DNA of 15,472 nt from an uncultured Eggerthellaceae bacterium (GCA_934648845.1 CAKUFS010000037.1:1-15472); one strand, 5' to 3'; positions 1-6,940 are shown, numbered from the stretch's first letter. The notes: generated from the sequence alone by a model not told the origin. Made by a program: numbers and translations.

Positions 1-42
1 CTAGAGAATAGTAAGGTTCTCTTCTCCTATTTCTAGAGAATA
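1..42. repeat. 10-bp direct repeat and small hairpin at the 3' end of the XRE gene
   Basis: CTAGAGAATA occurs at 1-10 and again at 33-42, where it overlaps the stop codon of the regulator. A second symmetry, AGAGAA (3-8) with TTCTCT (17-22), makes a 6-bp stem with an 8-nt loop just past the stop. It could be a weak terminator or an autoregulatory operator. The window edge prevents a better reading. Confidence 0.3.
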
Positions 43-320
43 TTTCTGGCAGTTACCCCGCAAAACTTAACTCGCACCTCATTATCGCAGGTCTGTGCGC
101 TGTTTTCCGCTGCGTCTTTGCCGTCTATCAGCTCGGGGAGCGTTACGTGAAGCGCGCTGCAAAGCTTCTGGATGATGCTGTAATCGGGCATGCATTTGTC
201 GTTTTCCCATTTTGAGATGGTCTTGTTGGATACGCCAAGCATTTCGCCCAGCTGCTCCTGCGTAAGGTTTTGCACGTGCCGCTTCTGCGCAATGAAGCTG
301 CCAATGGCTCTTTGGTTCAT
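33..320 (-). CDS. XRE-family HTH transcriptional regulator, small
   Basis: This 95-residue protein is a cytoplasmic DNA-binding regulator of the Cro/C1 (HTH_3) type. Residues about 7-61 form the five-helix HTH domain. The sequence LTQEQLGEMLGVSNKTISKW is the classic recognition-helix region, followed by the usual ENDKCMPD turn and a hydrophobic helix ending LPELIDG. The remaining 27 residues are polar and match no effector domain I can name, so it is probably a stand-alone repressor. The start is well supported: AGGAGGG lies five bases before the ATG. It is transcribed away from the rest of the window, and no partner gene is visible before the left edge. The family assignment is confident; the target is unknown. 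Confidence 0.88.
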   Translation of the reverse strand: MNQRAIGSFIAQKRHVQNLTQEQLGEMLGVSNKTISKWENDKCMPDYSIIQKLCSALHVTLPELIDGKDAAENSAQTCDNEVRVKFCGVTARNIL

Positions 321-496
321 AGAGACCCTCCTGTGTCGAAGATGTTTTGAGCATACGGCAAAGGGAGAGATTGGGACACCCCTTGGTGGTAGAATTTAGG
401 GAGAAAACGGAATGATGTGGGGTTTTGCGGTGCAGGCGTTGCGCTTTGAGCGTGGCTTTCTGGTGACGTGGCGTTATTGTTGAGTTTGACGCTAGG

Positions 497-590
497 ATGC
501 GCGGAGCAATTCATCTTGTTGAGCTGACGGATGCAGACGGCGATACGCGGATGATATGTTGATTCCGATGACTTGGAGGAGCTTCCTTAA
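497..590 (+). pseudogene. frameshifted small gene remnant (about 31 codons)
   Basis: From the ATG at 497 the frame reads MRGAIHLVELTDADGDTRMI-C and then hits TGA at 560. Shifting by one base at about 557 lets it continue as VDSDDLEELP to TAA at 588-590. Both halves have the acidic, well-balanced composition of a real small protein, and they join without a gap. I therefore read it as one short gene broken by a frameshift. There is no strong ribosome-binding site. I recognise no family. An alternative is chance coding-like sequence in a decayed region. Directly downstream, a 13-codon frame opens at the ATG at 597 and also stops early, which fits decay. Confidence 0.35.
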
Positions 591-669
591 GTTAAGATGA
601 GTTTTGTTCGTTTGGCGCAGAAGAAGGCGTTGCTGTGAAGCTTTGTTGCAGAAAGAAGGTTGCTGTCCG

Positions 670-849
670 GTGTTTCGGCTCTATGATCGTGTTTTAGATA
701 CAGTAACGGGGAAGCCGTGTTTTATAGTTGACGTTGACGACCACGGTGTTGCTGGCATCGTTTACGGTGTTGAATCCGAAGATCAGGCAGATGACGATTG
801 GTTTAGGTGGGCAGAAGAATCTGAGCTAAAGAAGATTCCTGAGCACTAG
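670..849 (+). CDS. small acidic protein of unknown function
   Basis: I do not recognise this family. The frame is open from the TTG at 604, but the first 22 residues of that longer version are Arg/Cys-rich and unlike the rest. I prefer the GTG at 670, which has AGAAGG ten bases upstream and gives a 59-residue protein. It starts FRLYDRVLDTVTGKP and continues with alternating hydrophobic residues (CFIVDVDD, GVAGIVYGV), suggesting a small beta-barrel-like fold. It ends in an acidic, Trp-containing tail (DDDWFRWAEESELKKI). There is no signal peptide or membrane segment. It sits alone beside a broken small gene, so it may be an accessory gene survivor. The frame looks genuinely coding; the start and role are uncertain. 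Confidence 0.5.
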   Translation: MFRLYDRVLDTVTGKPCFIVDVDDHGVAGIVYGVESEDQADDDWFRWAEESELKKIPEH

Positions 850-990
850 ATCGGGGCCGCGTGGATGCGATGTCTGTAGGTGATTAAGCGTGCAGATGCG
901 GCAGCGGAGGCGATTTTACGAGTTTGTCTTCTTCGTTTGTTCCTGCAGCTATCTCTCGTGCAAACTTTTGCTTCCATAACCTTTGTCGCC

Positions 991-1114
991 ATGATAAAAG
1001 CAGGGTACTTTTCTGTGGGTTTGACGTGGTTAACTTTTTCGCGACCTGGGAAAACATTGAAAAATGACGTCAGTGAAACCAAAAATCCACAGAAAAGTGG
1101 GTCGTTTTTATCAT
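991..1114. repeat. 124-bp imperfect inverted-repeat element (MITE-like)
   Basis: The two ends are inverted copies. ATGATAAAA (991-999) pairs with TTTTATCAT (1106-1114). Then 7 unmatched bases on each side are followed by ACTTTTCTGTGG (1007-1018), which pairs exactly with CCACAGAAAAGT (1087-1098). Weaker symmetry, including TGACGT on both sides, continues inward. Equal spacing of matched and unmatched blocks on both arms argues against chance. It lies in a gap of more than 300 bases with no convincing gene. It could be a miniature inverted-repeat element, a cruciform-forming site, or a bidirectional structured RNA signal. Confidence 0.6.
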
Positions 1115-1174
1115 TGGTTCGGTTGAGGGTGTGGTCGTGCGACGCAATACGTTCAGCGCACCGTTGTGAGAAGA

Positions 1175-1216
1175 AATAAGCCCTGGGTTAGCTATCCAGC
1201 ACGCTTAGGGCTTATT
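1175..1216. terminator. 10-bp stem hairpin, terminator-like on either strand
   Basis: AATAAGCCCT (1175-1184) pairs exactly with AGGGCTTATT (1207-1216), and an inner CTGG/CCAG extends it. On the minus strand, pyrimidines (TTCTTCT) follow the stem, so it could end transcription coming from tRNA-Arg. No other gene needs it. Confidence 0.4.
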
Positions 1217-1223
1217 GGCACCA

Positions 1224-1246
1224 AACTGGCGCGCCCAGCAGGACTC
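1224..1246 (-). repeat. duplicated 3' end of tRNA-Arg (att-like direct repeat)
   Basis: These 23 bases are an exact direct copy of 1419-1441. That copy covers the CCA end, discriminator, 3' acceptor strand and start of the T arm of tRNA-Arg(TCT). A duplicated tRNA 3' terminus is the normal footprint of tyrosine-integrase insertion into a tRNA gene (attL/attR). Here only 172 bases lie between the copies and no integrase is present in the window, so it would be a remnant or a very small non-autonomous element. Confidence 0.6.
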
Positions 1247-1372
1247 CGGCTTCGCCTTCGGCGAAGACCGACCCCTCCCTCGCAAGCTCGGTCAGGCGAA
1301 ACGCTAAGAACGTGCCACTGGCACGTTCTTGCCCTGCGGTCCGCGTTTCCACCTCATCGGTTCGAGTCCTGC
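1238..1372. other. hairpin-rich cassette with predicted multibranch fold
   Basis: Nested complementary segments account for much of this stretch. The closing stem is GCAGGACTC (1238-1246) with GAGTCCTGC (1364-1372). Inside it are a hairpin CTTCGCC/GGCGAAG (1250-1266, 3-nt loop) and a hairpin GACCGA/TCGGTC (1266-1293, sharing base 1266 with the previous one). A third branch, GAAACGC/GCGTTTC (1298-1304 with 1343-1349), encloses a perfect 11-bp hairpin AAGAACGTGCC/GGCACGTTCTT (1306-1330, loop ACT). The right closing arm is also a T-arm-like motif. Whether it acts as RNA or as DNA (a palindromic mobile cassette) cannot be told by eye. Confidence 0.45.
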
Positions 1373-1385
1373 AGCCGCTTACGAA

Positions 1386-1420
1386 TTGGGGGCTGCCATC
1401 CTGCGGATGCCAGCCCCCAA
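1386..1420 (-). terminator. hairpin just downstream of tRNA-Arg
   Basis: A 16-bp stem with one mismatch (1386-1401 with 1405-1420; loop 1402-1404) begins two bases after the encoded CCA of tRNA-Arg. The core is TTGGGGGCTG/CAGCCCCCAA. Only two Ts follow on the minus strand, so it may be a weak terminator or a 3'-processing signal. Confidence 0.5.
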
Positions 1421-1421
1421 C

Positions 1422-1497
1422 TGGCGCGCCCAGCAGGACTCGAACCTGCAACCGACGGATTAGAAGTCCGTTGCTCTATCCATTGAGCCATGGGCGC
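1422..1497 (-). tRNA. tRNA-Arg(TCT)
   Basis: The minus strand folds as a complete cloverleaf. The acceptor GCGCCCA pairs with TGGGCGC, the D stem is GCTC/GAGC, and the anticodon stem ACGGA/TCCGT holds the loop CTTCTAA (anticodon TCT). The T stem GCAGG/CCTGC holds TTCGAGT. The discriminator is G and the CCA end is encoded. It reads AGA codons. Its 3' end is duplicated at 1224-1246. Confidence 0.95.
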
Positions 1498-1642
1498 GCG
1501 TCATATGATCGTTTTGCGTGGCTCACGCTTCTAAGCAGCACGTATGCCAGTCGCAATGCTCAGCCGCAACGTGCGACGTATGGCCGTTCGCTCAGTTGCA
1601 ACGCTTAGCTTCGCAACCGTACACCGCATAGTAGTGTGCACC

Positions 1643-1672
1643 TTGCGCTTCACGCAAAAACACACGTATTAT
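1643..1672 (+). promoter_or_regulatory. possible promoter and leader of argF-argS
   Basis: TTGCGC (1643-1648) and TATTAT (1667-1672) are separated by 18 bases, upstream of a leader of about 128 nt. Within the leader, GGCG-GTGC (1732-1739) and GCAC-G-CGCC (1745-1753) form a hairpin with a five-T loop and one bulge. I see no recognisable arginine operator. The remainder of 1498-1806 shows no gene. Confidence 0.3.
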
Positions 1673-1806
1673 AGCCCAAAAGAGCGGTAAAATAACTATT
1701 TCTGAAAACAATATGAGTGAGCAGGTTAAACGGCGGTGCTTTTTGCACGCGCCAGCAGGCGTTCCACCGTTCCAGCGCGCAGTATCGACAGGAAAGAGGA
1801 TTCATT

Positions 1807-2802
1807 ATGGAAGTCAATTTGAGCGGACGTAATTTCTTGAAGCTTCTGGATTTCACACCAGAGGAAATTCGCTATCTTATTGACTTATCTGCCCAGCTCA
1901 AAGCGAAGAAAAAGGCAGGGGAGCCGCATCGCTATCTTGAAGGCAAGAATATTGTTTTGCTGTTCGAGAAAACTTCCACGCGCACACGCTGCTCGTTCGA
2001 GGTTGCCGGTCATGATTTGGGCATGGGCGTGACGTACCTTGATCCGAAAAGCTCGCAAATGGGCAAAAAGGAATCCATTGAAGACACCGCGCGCGTGCTT
2101 GGCCGCATGTTCGACGGCATTGAGTATCGCGGTTACGGACAAGATATCGTGGAAGAGCTGGCCGAAAAGTCGGGTGTGGTGGTTTGGAACGGTCTGACCA
2201 CGGAATTCCATCCCACGCAGATGATTGCCGACATGCTCACGCTGACCGAAAAATTCCCCGAAGGCATCCAGGGCAAGAAGCTGGTGTTCATGGGTGATGC
2301 TCAGAACAATGTGGCAAACTCCCTGATGGTGGTCTGCGCGAAGCTGGGCTTGCATTTCGTGGCATGTGGCCCGAAAGAGCAGATGCCCACCGCCGACTTG
2401 GTGGAAACATGCTGCGCTATTGCCGCGGAAACGGGCGGCTCCGTTACGCTGACCGAAAGCGTGGAAGAAGGCTGCAAAGATGCCGACGTCATTTATACCG
2501 ACATTTGGGTATCCATGGGCGAGCCCGCTGAAATCTGGGGCGATCGCATTCGCTTGCTTTCGCCGTATCAGGTAAATGCCCAGGTCATGTCATATGCGAA
2601 ACCCTCGGCAATCTTCATGCACTGCCTGCCTTCGTATCATGACACGAACACTGCGGTGGGCGCCGATGTTGCAGCCCAGTTCGGCTTGACCGAACTAGAA
2701 GTAACCGATGAGGTGTTCGAAGGCCCGCAATCGGTGGTTTTCGACGAGGCGGAAAACCGCATGCACTCCATCAAGGCTATCATGTACGCAACCCTCAAGT
2801 AA
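1807..2802 (+). CDS. argF: ornithine carbamoyltransferase
   Basis: The enzyme transfers carbamoyl from carbamoyl phosphate to ornithine to give citrulline, or runs in reverse in the arginine deiminase pathway. It is cytoplasmic and normally trimeric. At 331 residues it matches the long OTCase form. The carbamoyl-phosphate loop STRTR is at 57-61, HPTQ at 135-138, the ornithine-side SMG loop at 236-238, and the catalytic HCLP at 272-275; nothing is missing. The frame is open further upstream to 1717, but the family N-terminus (NLSGRNFLKLLDFTPEE) starts at this ATG, which has GAGG seven bases upstream. argS follows 103 bases later on the same strand. Sequence alone does not separate anabolic ArgF from catabolic ArcB, and no arcA or arcC is present in the window. 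Confidence 0.96.
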   Translation: MEVNLSGRNFLKLLDFTPEEIRYLIDLSAQLKAKKKAGEPHRYLEGKNIVLLFEKTSTRTRCSFEVAGHDLGMGVTYLDPKSSQMGKKESIEDTARVLGRMFDGIEYRGYGQDIVEELAEKSGVVVWNGLTTEFHPTQMIADMLTLTEKFPEGIQGKKLVFMGDAQNNVANSLMVVCAKLGLHFVACGPKEQMPTADLVETCCAIAAETGGSVTLTESVEEGCKDADVIYTDIWVSMGEPAEIWGDRIRLLSPYQVNAQVMSYAKPSAIFMHCLPSYHDTNTAVGADVAAQFGLTELEVTDEVFEGPQSVVFDEAENRMHSIKAIMYATLK

Positions 2803-2905
2803 TACACTTGCGCGTCGGCTGCAAGAGCTGCCCGCAAGAGAGACAACGAAAGCGCCGTAAAGCGGCGAACGACGATCGAAAGAAACGAAACAAGGAAGAA
2901 TAACC

Positions 2906-4633
2906 ATGCAGATTCGCGAACAACTCGAACAGGTAGTAGATGCGGCCATTGCGGCTGCCATGTCCGATGGCTCCCTGGCGCTGGAGCAGGCTCCCGCCGC
3001 CGCGCTGGAGCGTCCGCGCGATGCGGCCAATGGCGACTGGGCTTCTACCGTGGCCATGCGCAGCGCAAAGCTTGCGCACTCGAATCCGCGCGCTATCGCT
3101 CAGACTATCATCGACCACCTGCCGCAAAATGAGCTTATCGCTTCTGCTGAAATCGCAGGTCCCGGCTTCATCAATTTCCGTTTGACGGAAAGCGCGCTGC
3201 AAAGCGTTGTTGCCGCCGCACGCGAAGAGCGCATGGATTACGGCCGCAGTGAGCAGCCCGAAGGCACCCCGCGCATCAACCTGGAGTACGTTTCCGCGAA
3301 TCCCACCGGCCCCATGCATGTGGGTCACGGCCGCTGGGCGGCGCTGGGCGATGCCACGGCGCGCGTTTTGCGCCATGCCGGCTACGACGTGTACGAAGAG
3401 TTCTACGTAAACGACCACGGCGTTCAGATGGACGTTTTCGGTAACTCCATTGTGGTGCGCTACCAGCAGGCGCTGGGTCAAGACGTCGAAATGCCCGAAA
3501 AATGCTATGGCGGCGGCTACGTGATGGATATCGCGCAGGAGATCATTGCGGCCGACGGCGACAAGTGGCTTTCCGCTGATCCCGCCGAGCGTCACGAGCA
3601 TTTCCGCGAATACGGCTACAAGCGCATGTTGGAAATTGTGCGCGAAACGCTGGAAGGATTCGGTACCCACTTCAACATGTTCTTCAGCGAGCGCAGCTTA
3701 TACGTGCCCGGCGAAGACGGTAAAACCCCTGTTGAGCGTGCTCAAGATGCCTTCCGTGCCCAGGGTTACCTGTACGAGAAAGACGGTGCGCTGTGGTTCC
3801 GCTCCACCGATTTCGGCGACGACAAAGACCGCGTGCTCATCAAGGAAAACGGCGAAATGACGTATTTCATGAGCGACTGCGCGTACCATTACAACAAGAT
3901 TCAGCGCGGTTTTGGCAAGCTCATCGACATCTGGGGCGCCGACCATCATGGCTACGTGAAGCGCTGCGAAGCGATGCTTGAAGCTTGGGGCTACAAGGGT
4001 GCGCTGGAAGTCATGTTGGGCCAGCTAGTGAACTTGCTGCGCGACGGCGAACCGGTGCGCATGTCCAAGCGAACGGGTGAAATGGTGTCGTTCCAGGAGC
4101 TTATCGACGAGGTGGGCGTGGACGCAACGCGCTATCTCATGCTTTCCCGCTCTTCCGATCAGCCCATCGACTTCGATATTGAGGTCGCGAAGAAGCAGGA
4201 TTCCTCGAATCCGGTGTATTACGTACAGTACGCGCACGCGCGCATTTGCTCCATTTTGCGCAAAGCCGCAGGTGAGGAAGCTGCCGCAAAGGCGCTTGCT
4301 GGGGATGTGACCACCGATGAGCTGGCTGCGCATGTTGTGCCCGCTAACGTTGACTTGTCGGTGCTTACTGACGAATCCGAGTTGGCGCTCATGCGCAAGA
4401 TGGATGATTTCGGTGAGTTGGTGGCGCTTGCTGCGCGTGACCGTGCTCCGTTCCGCTTGACCCACTATGCGCAGGAGCTGGCTGCAGCGTTCCATCAGTT
4501 CTATACGAACTGCCATGTTCTTGGCGTTGACCAGCCTGTTCAGGAAGCGCGCCTTGCTTTGTGCGACGCTACGCGCACGGTGTTGGCGCTGACACTGAGC
4601 CTTCTGGGCGTATCTGCTCCCCAACAGATGTAG
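2906..4633 (+). CDS. argS: arginyl-tRNA synthetase
   Basis: This class I aminoacyl-tRNA synthetase charges tRNA-Arg with arginine using ATP. Its 575 residues fit the usual length. Residues about 1-95 form the N-terminal Arg-specific additional domain, ending GPGFINFRL. The HIGH motif appears as HVGH at 138-141 after SANPTGPM. The KMSKS counterpart appears as MSKR at 386-389. The C-terminal alpha-helical anticodon-binding (DALR) domain covers roughly 435-575. AAGGAAG precedes the ATG at a normal distance. It lies 103 bases downstream of argF with no terminator between, so co-transcription is likely. A perfect intrinsic terminator follows. I saw no T-box leader. Confidence 0.98.
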   Translation: MQIREQLEQVVDAAIAAAMSDGSLALEQAPAAALERPRDAANGDWASTVAMRSAKLAHSNPRAIAQTIIDHLPQNELIASAEIAGPGFINFRLTESALQSVVAAAREERMDYGRSEQPEGTPRINLEYVSANPTGPMHVGHGRWAALGDATARVLRHAGYDVYEEFYVNDHGVQMDVFGNSIVVRYQQALGQDVEMPEKCYGGGYVMDIAQEIIAADGDKWLSADPAERHEHFREYGYKRMLEIVRETLEGFGTHFNMFFSERSLYVPGEDGKTPVERAQDAFRAQGYLYEKDGALWFRSTDFGDDKDRVLIKENGEMTYFMSDCAYHYNKIQRGFGKLIDIWGADHHGYVKRCEAMLEAWGYKGALEVMLGQLVNLLRDGEPVRMSKRTGEMVSFQELIDEVGVDATRYLMLSRSSDQPIDFDIEVAKKQDSSNPVYYVQYAHARICSILRKAAGEEAAAKALAGDVTTDELAAHVVPANVDLSVLTDESELALMRKMDDFGELVALAARDRAPFRLTHYAQELAAAFHQFYTNCHVLGVDQPVQEARLALCDATRTVLALTLSLLGVSAPQQM

Positions 4634-4730
4634 GAGCAGGCGGTTCTCGGTGCGACGCCCGAATTCGGTTTCGCCTGTTGCATTGAGAAGCAGCGTGCCG
4701 CTTGCGGAGTATTAATTGAGGCGTTGATTC

Positions 4731-4763
4731 AAAGCTGGGGCAATCTTGCTGCCCCAGCTTTTT
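4731..4763 (+). terminator. intrinsic terminator of argS
   Basis: AAAGCTGGGGCA (4731-4742) pairs perfectly with TGCCCCAGCTTT (4750-4761) around a 7-nt loop, and the run TTTTT ends the stem. It is placed about 100 bases after the argS stop. The A-run on the left could give some activity on the minus strand as well. Confidence 0.93.
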
Positions 4764-4807
4764 AATGCGCCCATTTTGCTGTTGCGATAGGCGCTCTCGG
4801 ATTGAAT

Positions 4808-4840
4808 TTGTTGACAAAAGGTGGGGTAATTTGTCAACAA
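4808..4840. repeat. 11-bp perfect inverted repeat between convergent genes
   Basis: TTGTTGACAAA (4808-4818) and TTTGTCAACAA (4830-4840) are exact inverted copies with an 11-base spacer, and GAAT/ATTC symmetry continues outside with one extra T. It sits 28 bases past the stop of the minus-strand YidC-TagF gene. It may be that gene's weak terminator, but the AT-rich arms without a T-tract look more like a dimeric repressor operator. The arms also contain a TTGACA hexamer on each strand. Confidence 0.5.
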
Positions 4841-4867
4841 TTCGGCTTGGTGCAGATGGCGAAGGCC

Positions 4868-6901
4868 TCAGTTCGCTATCTGCCGCTTTCCGTTCGCTTC
4901 GTGCGCTTTTTGCTTTTCCAGGACGGCGGAAAGCAGGTATTCGCCGGCGATTTTCCCACCATGCTCCAAATTGAAGATGAAGCCGTCGCGGATATCCTTG
5001 ATGCGCTCGCTCCAATCGTCGGGGTGGGAAATCATGGAATCCACCGTTTGCGACAAATCATCGAGCGCATCGGGCGCAAACGAAACGCCAATCTTATTGC
5101 GTAACGTGATGTCGGTAGGCTCCATGTTCCAATCGCGCCACGTGGTGTTGCGCTCTTTCATGGGCGTATCGATGAAAATGCAGGGCTTGAGCGTGCTGAA
5201 TGAAAACTCGCAGCTAATGGACGACCAATCCGTGATCAGCACGTCAGACGTGTAGATGCTCTCATTCGAGGAAAAATCGCCCTCAAAATGAAGCTGTTCG
5301 TCGTTTGTGTCCCCCCAGCGTTTCTGCAGCGCCTCCCAGCGCGGTCCAAACCGCTTGATATATTCGGGATGTGGGCGCACAATAACGCGTCTATCTGGAG
5401 CTACAAGTTGTTCAAGCATGTCGTTTATGCAAAGGTCAAGCAAGTTGTCCTCTTGCCACGATGGCGCAATCAGAATAGTGGAAACAGGGGAAGGGATCGA
5501 CTCCGTGCTGCTATTTTGCCCCCTGCCGCTGCTTTCCGCGTTGTCATTTCGCGCATCGTTGCTTCGTTGTCTGCTGTGGCTGCTTTGTCCCGTGCCGCCT
5601 TCGCTATTGCGTTCCAACAGTTGCTGGTAGCTCCCAATTTCGCGATCCAAAAGGTCGTATCCGCATTCTACCAGGCGCTTTGGCGGTAAGTCTGCCATCT
5701 GCTCGCGACGACGCACTTCTGCAACTTGGTGGGGCCCCACGCACAGCAACGTGTTGTAGCTGTCGTAAGCGGCTGCCAGTGGCGTAAGATGCGTGGATAA
5801 CATATGGTGGAAGAAAAACACGTACTCGATGTCCTGGCGCACATACGAGCGCTTCAGGTAGAACGAATCCAGATCTTCAAGCGTTGTTGCCACCACATCG
5901 GCATCCATTTTCATAAAAAGCGTGATGGCGCGTTTAGGGCCAATGTAGTAAGGAAGAAGGCGTGGATGCGTTTGCGCAAGTGAAAACACCTGGTCATCAG
6001 GGTCGTTTGTCACGTAATGGATGGGGCACGTGCTGTGTTCTAGCAGGTATTCGATTGCTCCTTGGAAGTATTTGTAGAAACCGCTTCCTTCGGAATAAAA
6101 CACCAGGTGCTTACCATCGATGCTCATGAACCGTTTGTAATCGGCTTTCTCGCGCGCAGCTTGCGGATCCTTTTTCCACCAAGAGCGCTGCGGACCGCCC
6201 AAGTTTTCCAGCTGTTCAAGTTCGATTCTGCTTTGCGCTAAGTCGTTGTAGTCGATGTACTTGCGTGGCTTGATAATCACGTTGCAGAGCGCTTGCACAG
6301 CAATGGAGGTTACGTTCGAGCAAACCCAGTAAAAGCACATGCCAGCAGCTACGAATACGCCCAAGAACAGGGATAACGCAATGGAAAGCCCGTTTGTCAT
6401 GTTCTTTTCCGCGCGCGACTGCTCGCGCTGCAAGGGGTTAATGCGATTTTGTGCAAAGCCCATGATCACGGCGGACGCTCCCGCCAAAAGCGGCATAATC
6501 CACGACAATCCGCCGTCAATAGTAGGTTGGGCACCTAGGAATTCCGTGCCGGGAAATCCGTTATCGGTGATGTAGTGCACTACATCTACCAGGCCAAACA
6601 GGATTAAGATTTGCACCGCCAGGGGAACAAGCGACAGCAGCGGATGGTAATGCATCTGCTTGTGCAGCTTCGTTTGCGCCTCGCCAATTGCTTCCGCATC
6701 GCCGAAATGCTTTACTTTAATGCGGTTAAGCTCCGGCATGAGTTGCACCATGACAATGCTGTTCTTTTGACACCAAAGCGACAGTGGCAGCAAGATGACT
6801 TTCACGAGCATCGTGAACAGTGCAATGGCAAGCCACCAGTTTTGCGTCAGGGCATAGCACGGCTGCATGAGAAGCATGAGCGCGTTTGTTATGGCTTCCA
6901 T
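4868..6901 (-). CDS. YidC/Oxa1-type insertase domain fused to CDP-glycerol glycerophosphotransferase
   Basis: Two families are joined in one 677-residue frame. Residues about 6-223 are YidC/Oxa1-like: hydrophobic segments near 22-40, 88-106, 130-148 and 170-205, the FTMLVKVILLPL signature with Lys34 in the groove position, and a cytosolic loop after the first segment. A Trp-rich hinge follows. From about 265 the protein is a TagB/TagF-type CDP-glycerol glycerophosphotransferase, with HH at 365-366, RPHP at 509-512 and TDWSSI at 557-562. A 42-residue Ser/Asn/Arg-rich linker (about 432-473) splits the two lobes. The likely role is polymerising glycerol phosphate at the inner membrane face for a teichoic-type polymer. 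The frame extends to a TTG at 6937, and an ATG at 6916 is possible. I chose the ATG at 6901 because family similarity starts there and AAAGGA lies about 14 bases upstream. Confidence 0.85.
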   Translation of the reverse strand: MEAITNALMLLMQPCYALTQNWWLAIALFTMLVKVILLPLSLWCQKNSIVMVQLMPELNRIKVKHFGDAEAIGEAQTKLHKQMHYHPLLSLVPLAVQILILFGLVDVVHYITDNGFPGTEFLGAQPTIDGGLSWIMPLLAGASAVIMGFAQNRINPLQREQSRAEKNMTNGLSIALSLFLGVFVAAGMCFYWVCSNVTSIAVQALCNVIIKPRKYIDYNDLAQSRIELEQLENLGGPQRSWWKKDPQAAREKADYKRFMSIDGKHLVFYSEGSGFYKYFQGAIEYLLEHSTCPIHYVTNDPDDQVFSLAQTHPRLLPYYIGPKRAITLFMKMDADVVATTLEDLDSFYLKRSYVRQDIEYVFFFHHMLSTHLTPLAAAYDSYNTLLCVGPHQVAEVRRREQMADLPPKRLVECGYDLLDREIGSYQQLLERNSEGGTGQSSHSRQRSNDARNDNAESSGRGQNSSTESIPSPVSTILIAPSWQEDNLLDLCINDMLEQLVAPDRRVIVRPHPEYIKRFGPRWEALQKRWGDTNDEQLHFEGDFSSNESIYTSDVLITDWSSISCEFSFSTLKPCIFIDTPMKERNTTWRDWNMEPTDITLRNKIGVSFAPDALDDLSQTVDSMISHPDDWSERIKDIRDGFIFNLEHGGKIAGEYLLSAVLEKQKAHEANGKRQIAN

Positions 6902-6940
6902 AATGGGCAGTGCCATCCTTTCAAAAGAGCAGGTCAATAA

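Noticed and set aside
880..1179. 99-codon plus-strand frame
   Set aside because: It spans the whole 124-bp inverted-repeat element, starts with GTG without a clear binding site, and has no protein-like pattern past residue 30.
1353..1380. Possible second tRNA on the plus strand, suggested by GGTTCGAGTCCTGC
   Set aside because: The T stem does not pair on its own 5' side, and there is no acceptor, D or anticodon arm upstream. It is only a T-arm-like fragment.
1166..1486. 106-codon plus-strand frame (and its minus-strand counterpart at 1212-1451)
   Set aside because: It runs through the tRNA-Arg gene and the hairpin cassette. Such Arg/Pro-rich tRNA-overlapping translations are common misannotations.
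1885..2355. 156-codon minus-strand frame
   Set aside because: It is antisense to the conserved core of ornithine carbamoyltransferase and has no ribosome-binding site or recognisable motif.
2803..2905. T-box or riboswitch leader for argS
   Set aside because: The 103-base gap lacks the conserved T-box bulge and specifier structure. It is purine-rich, with at most a small CGCCG/CGGCG hairpin.
2795..3670. 291-codon open frame on the minus strand
   Set aside because: It lies antisense to argS, whose motifs are unambiguous. Long antisense frames are expected in a gene with strong third-position G/C bias, and the translation matches no family pattern.
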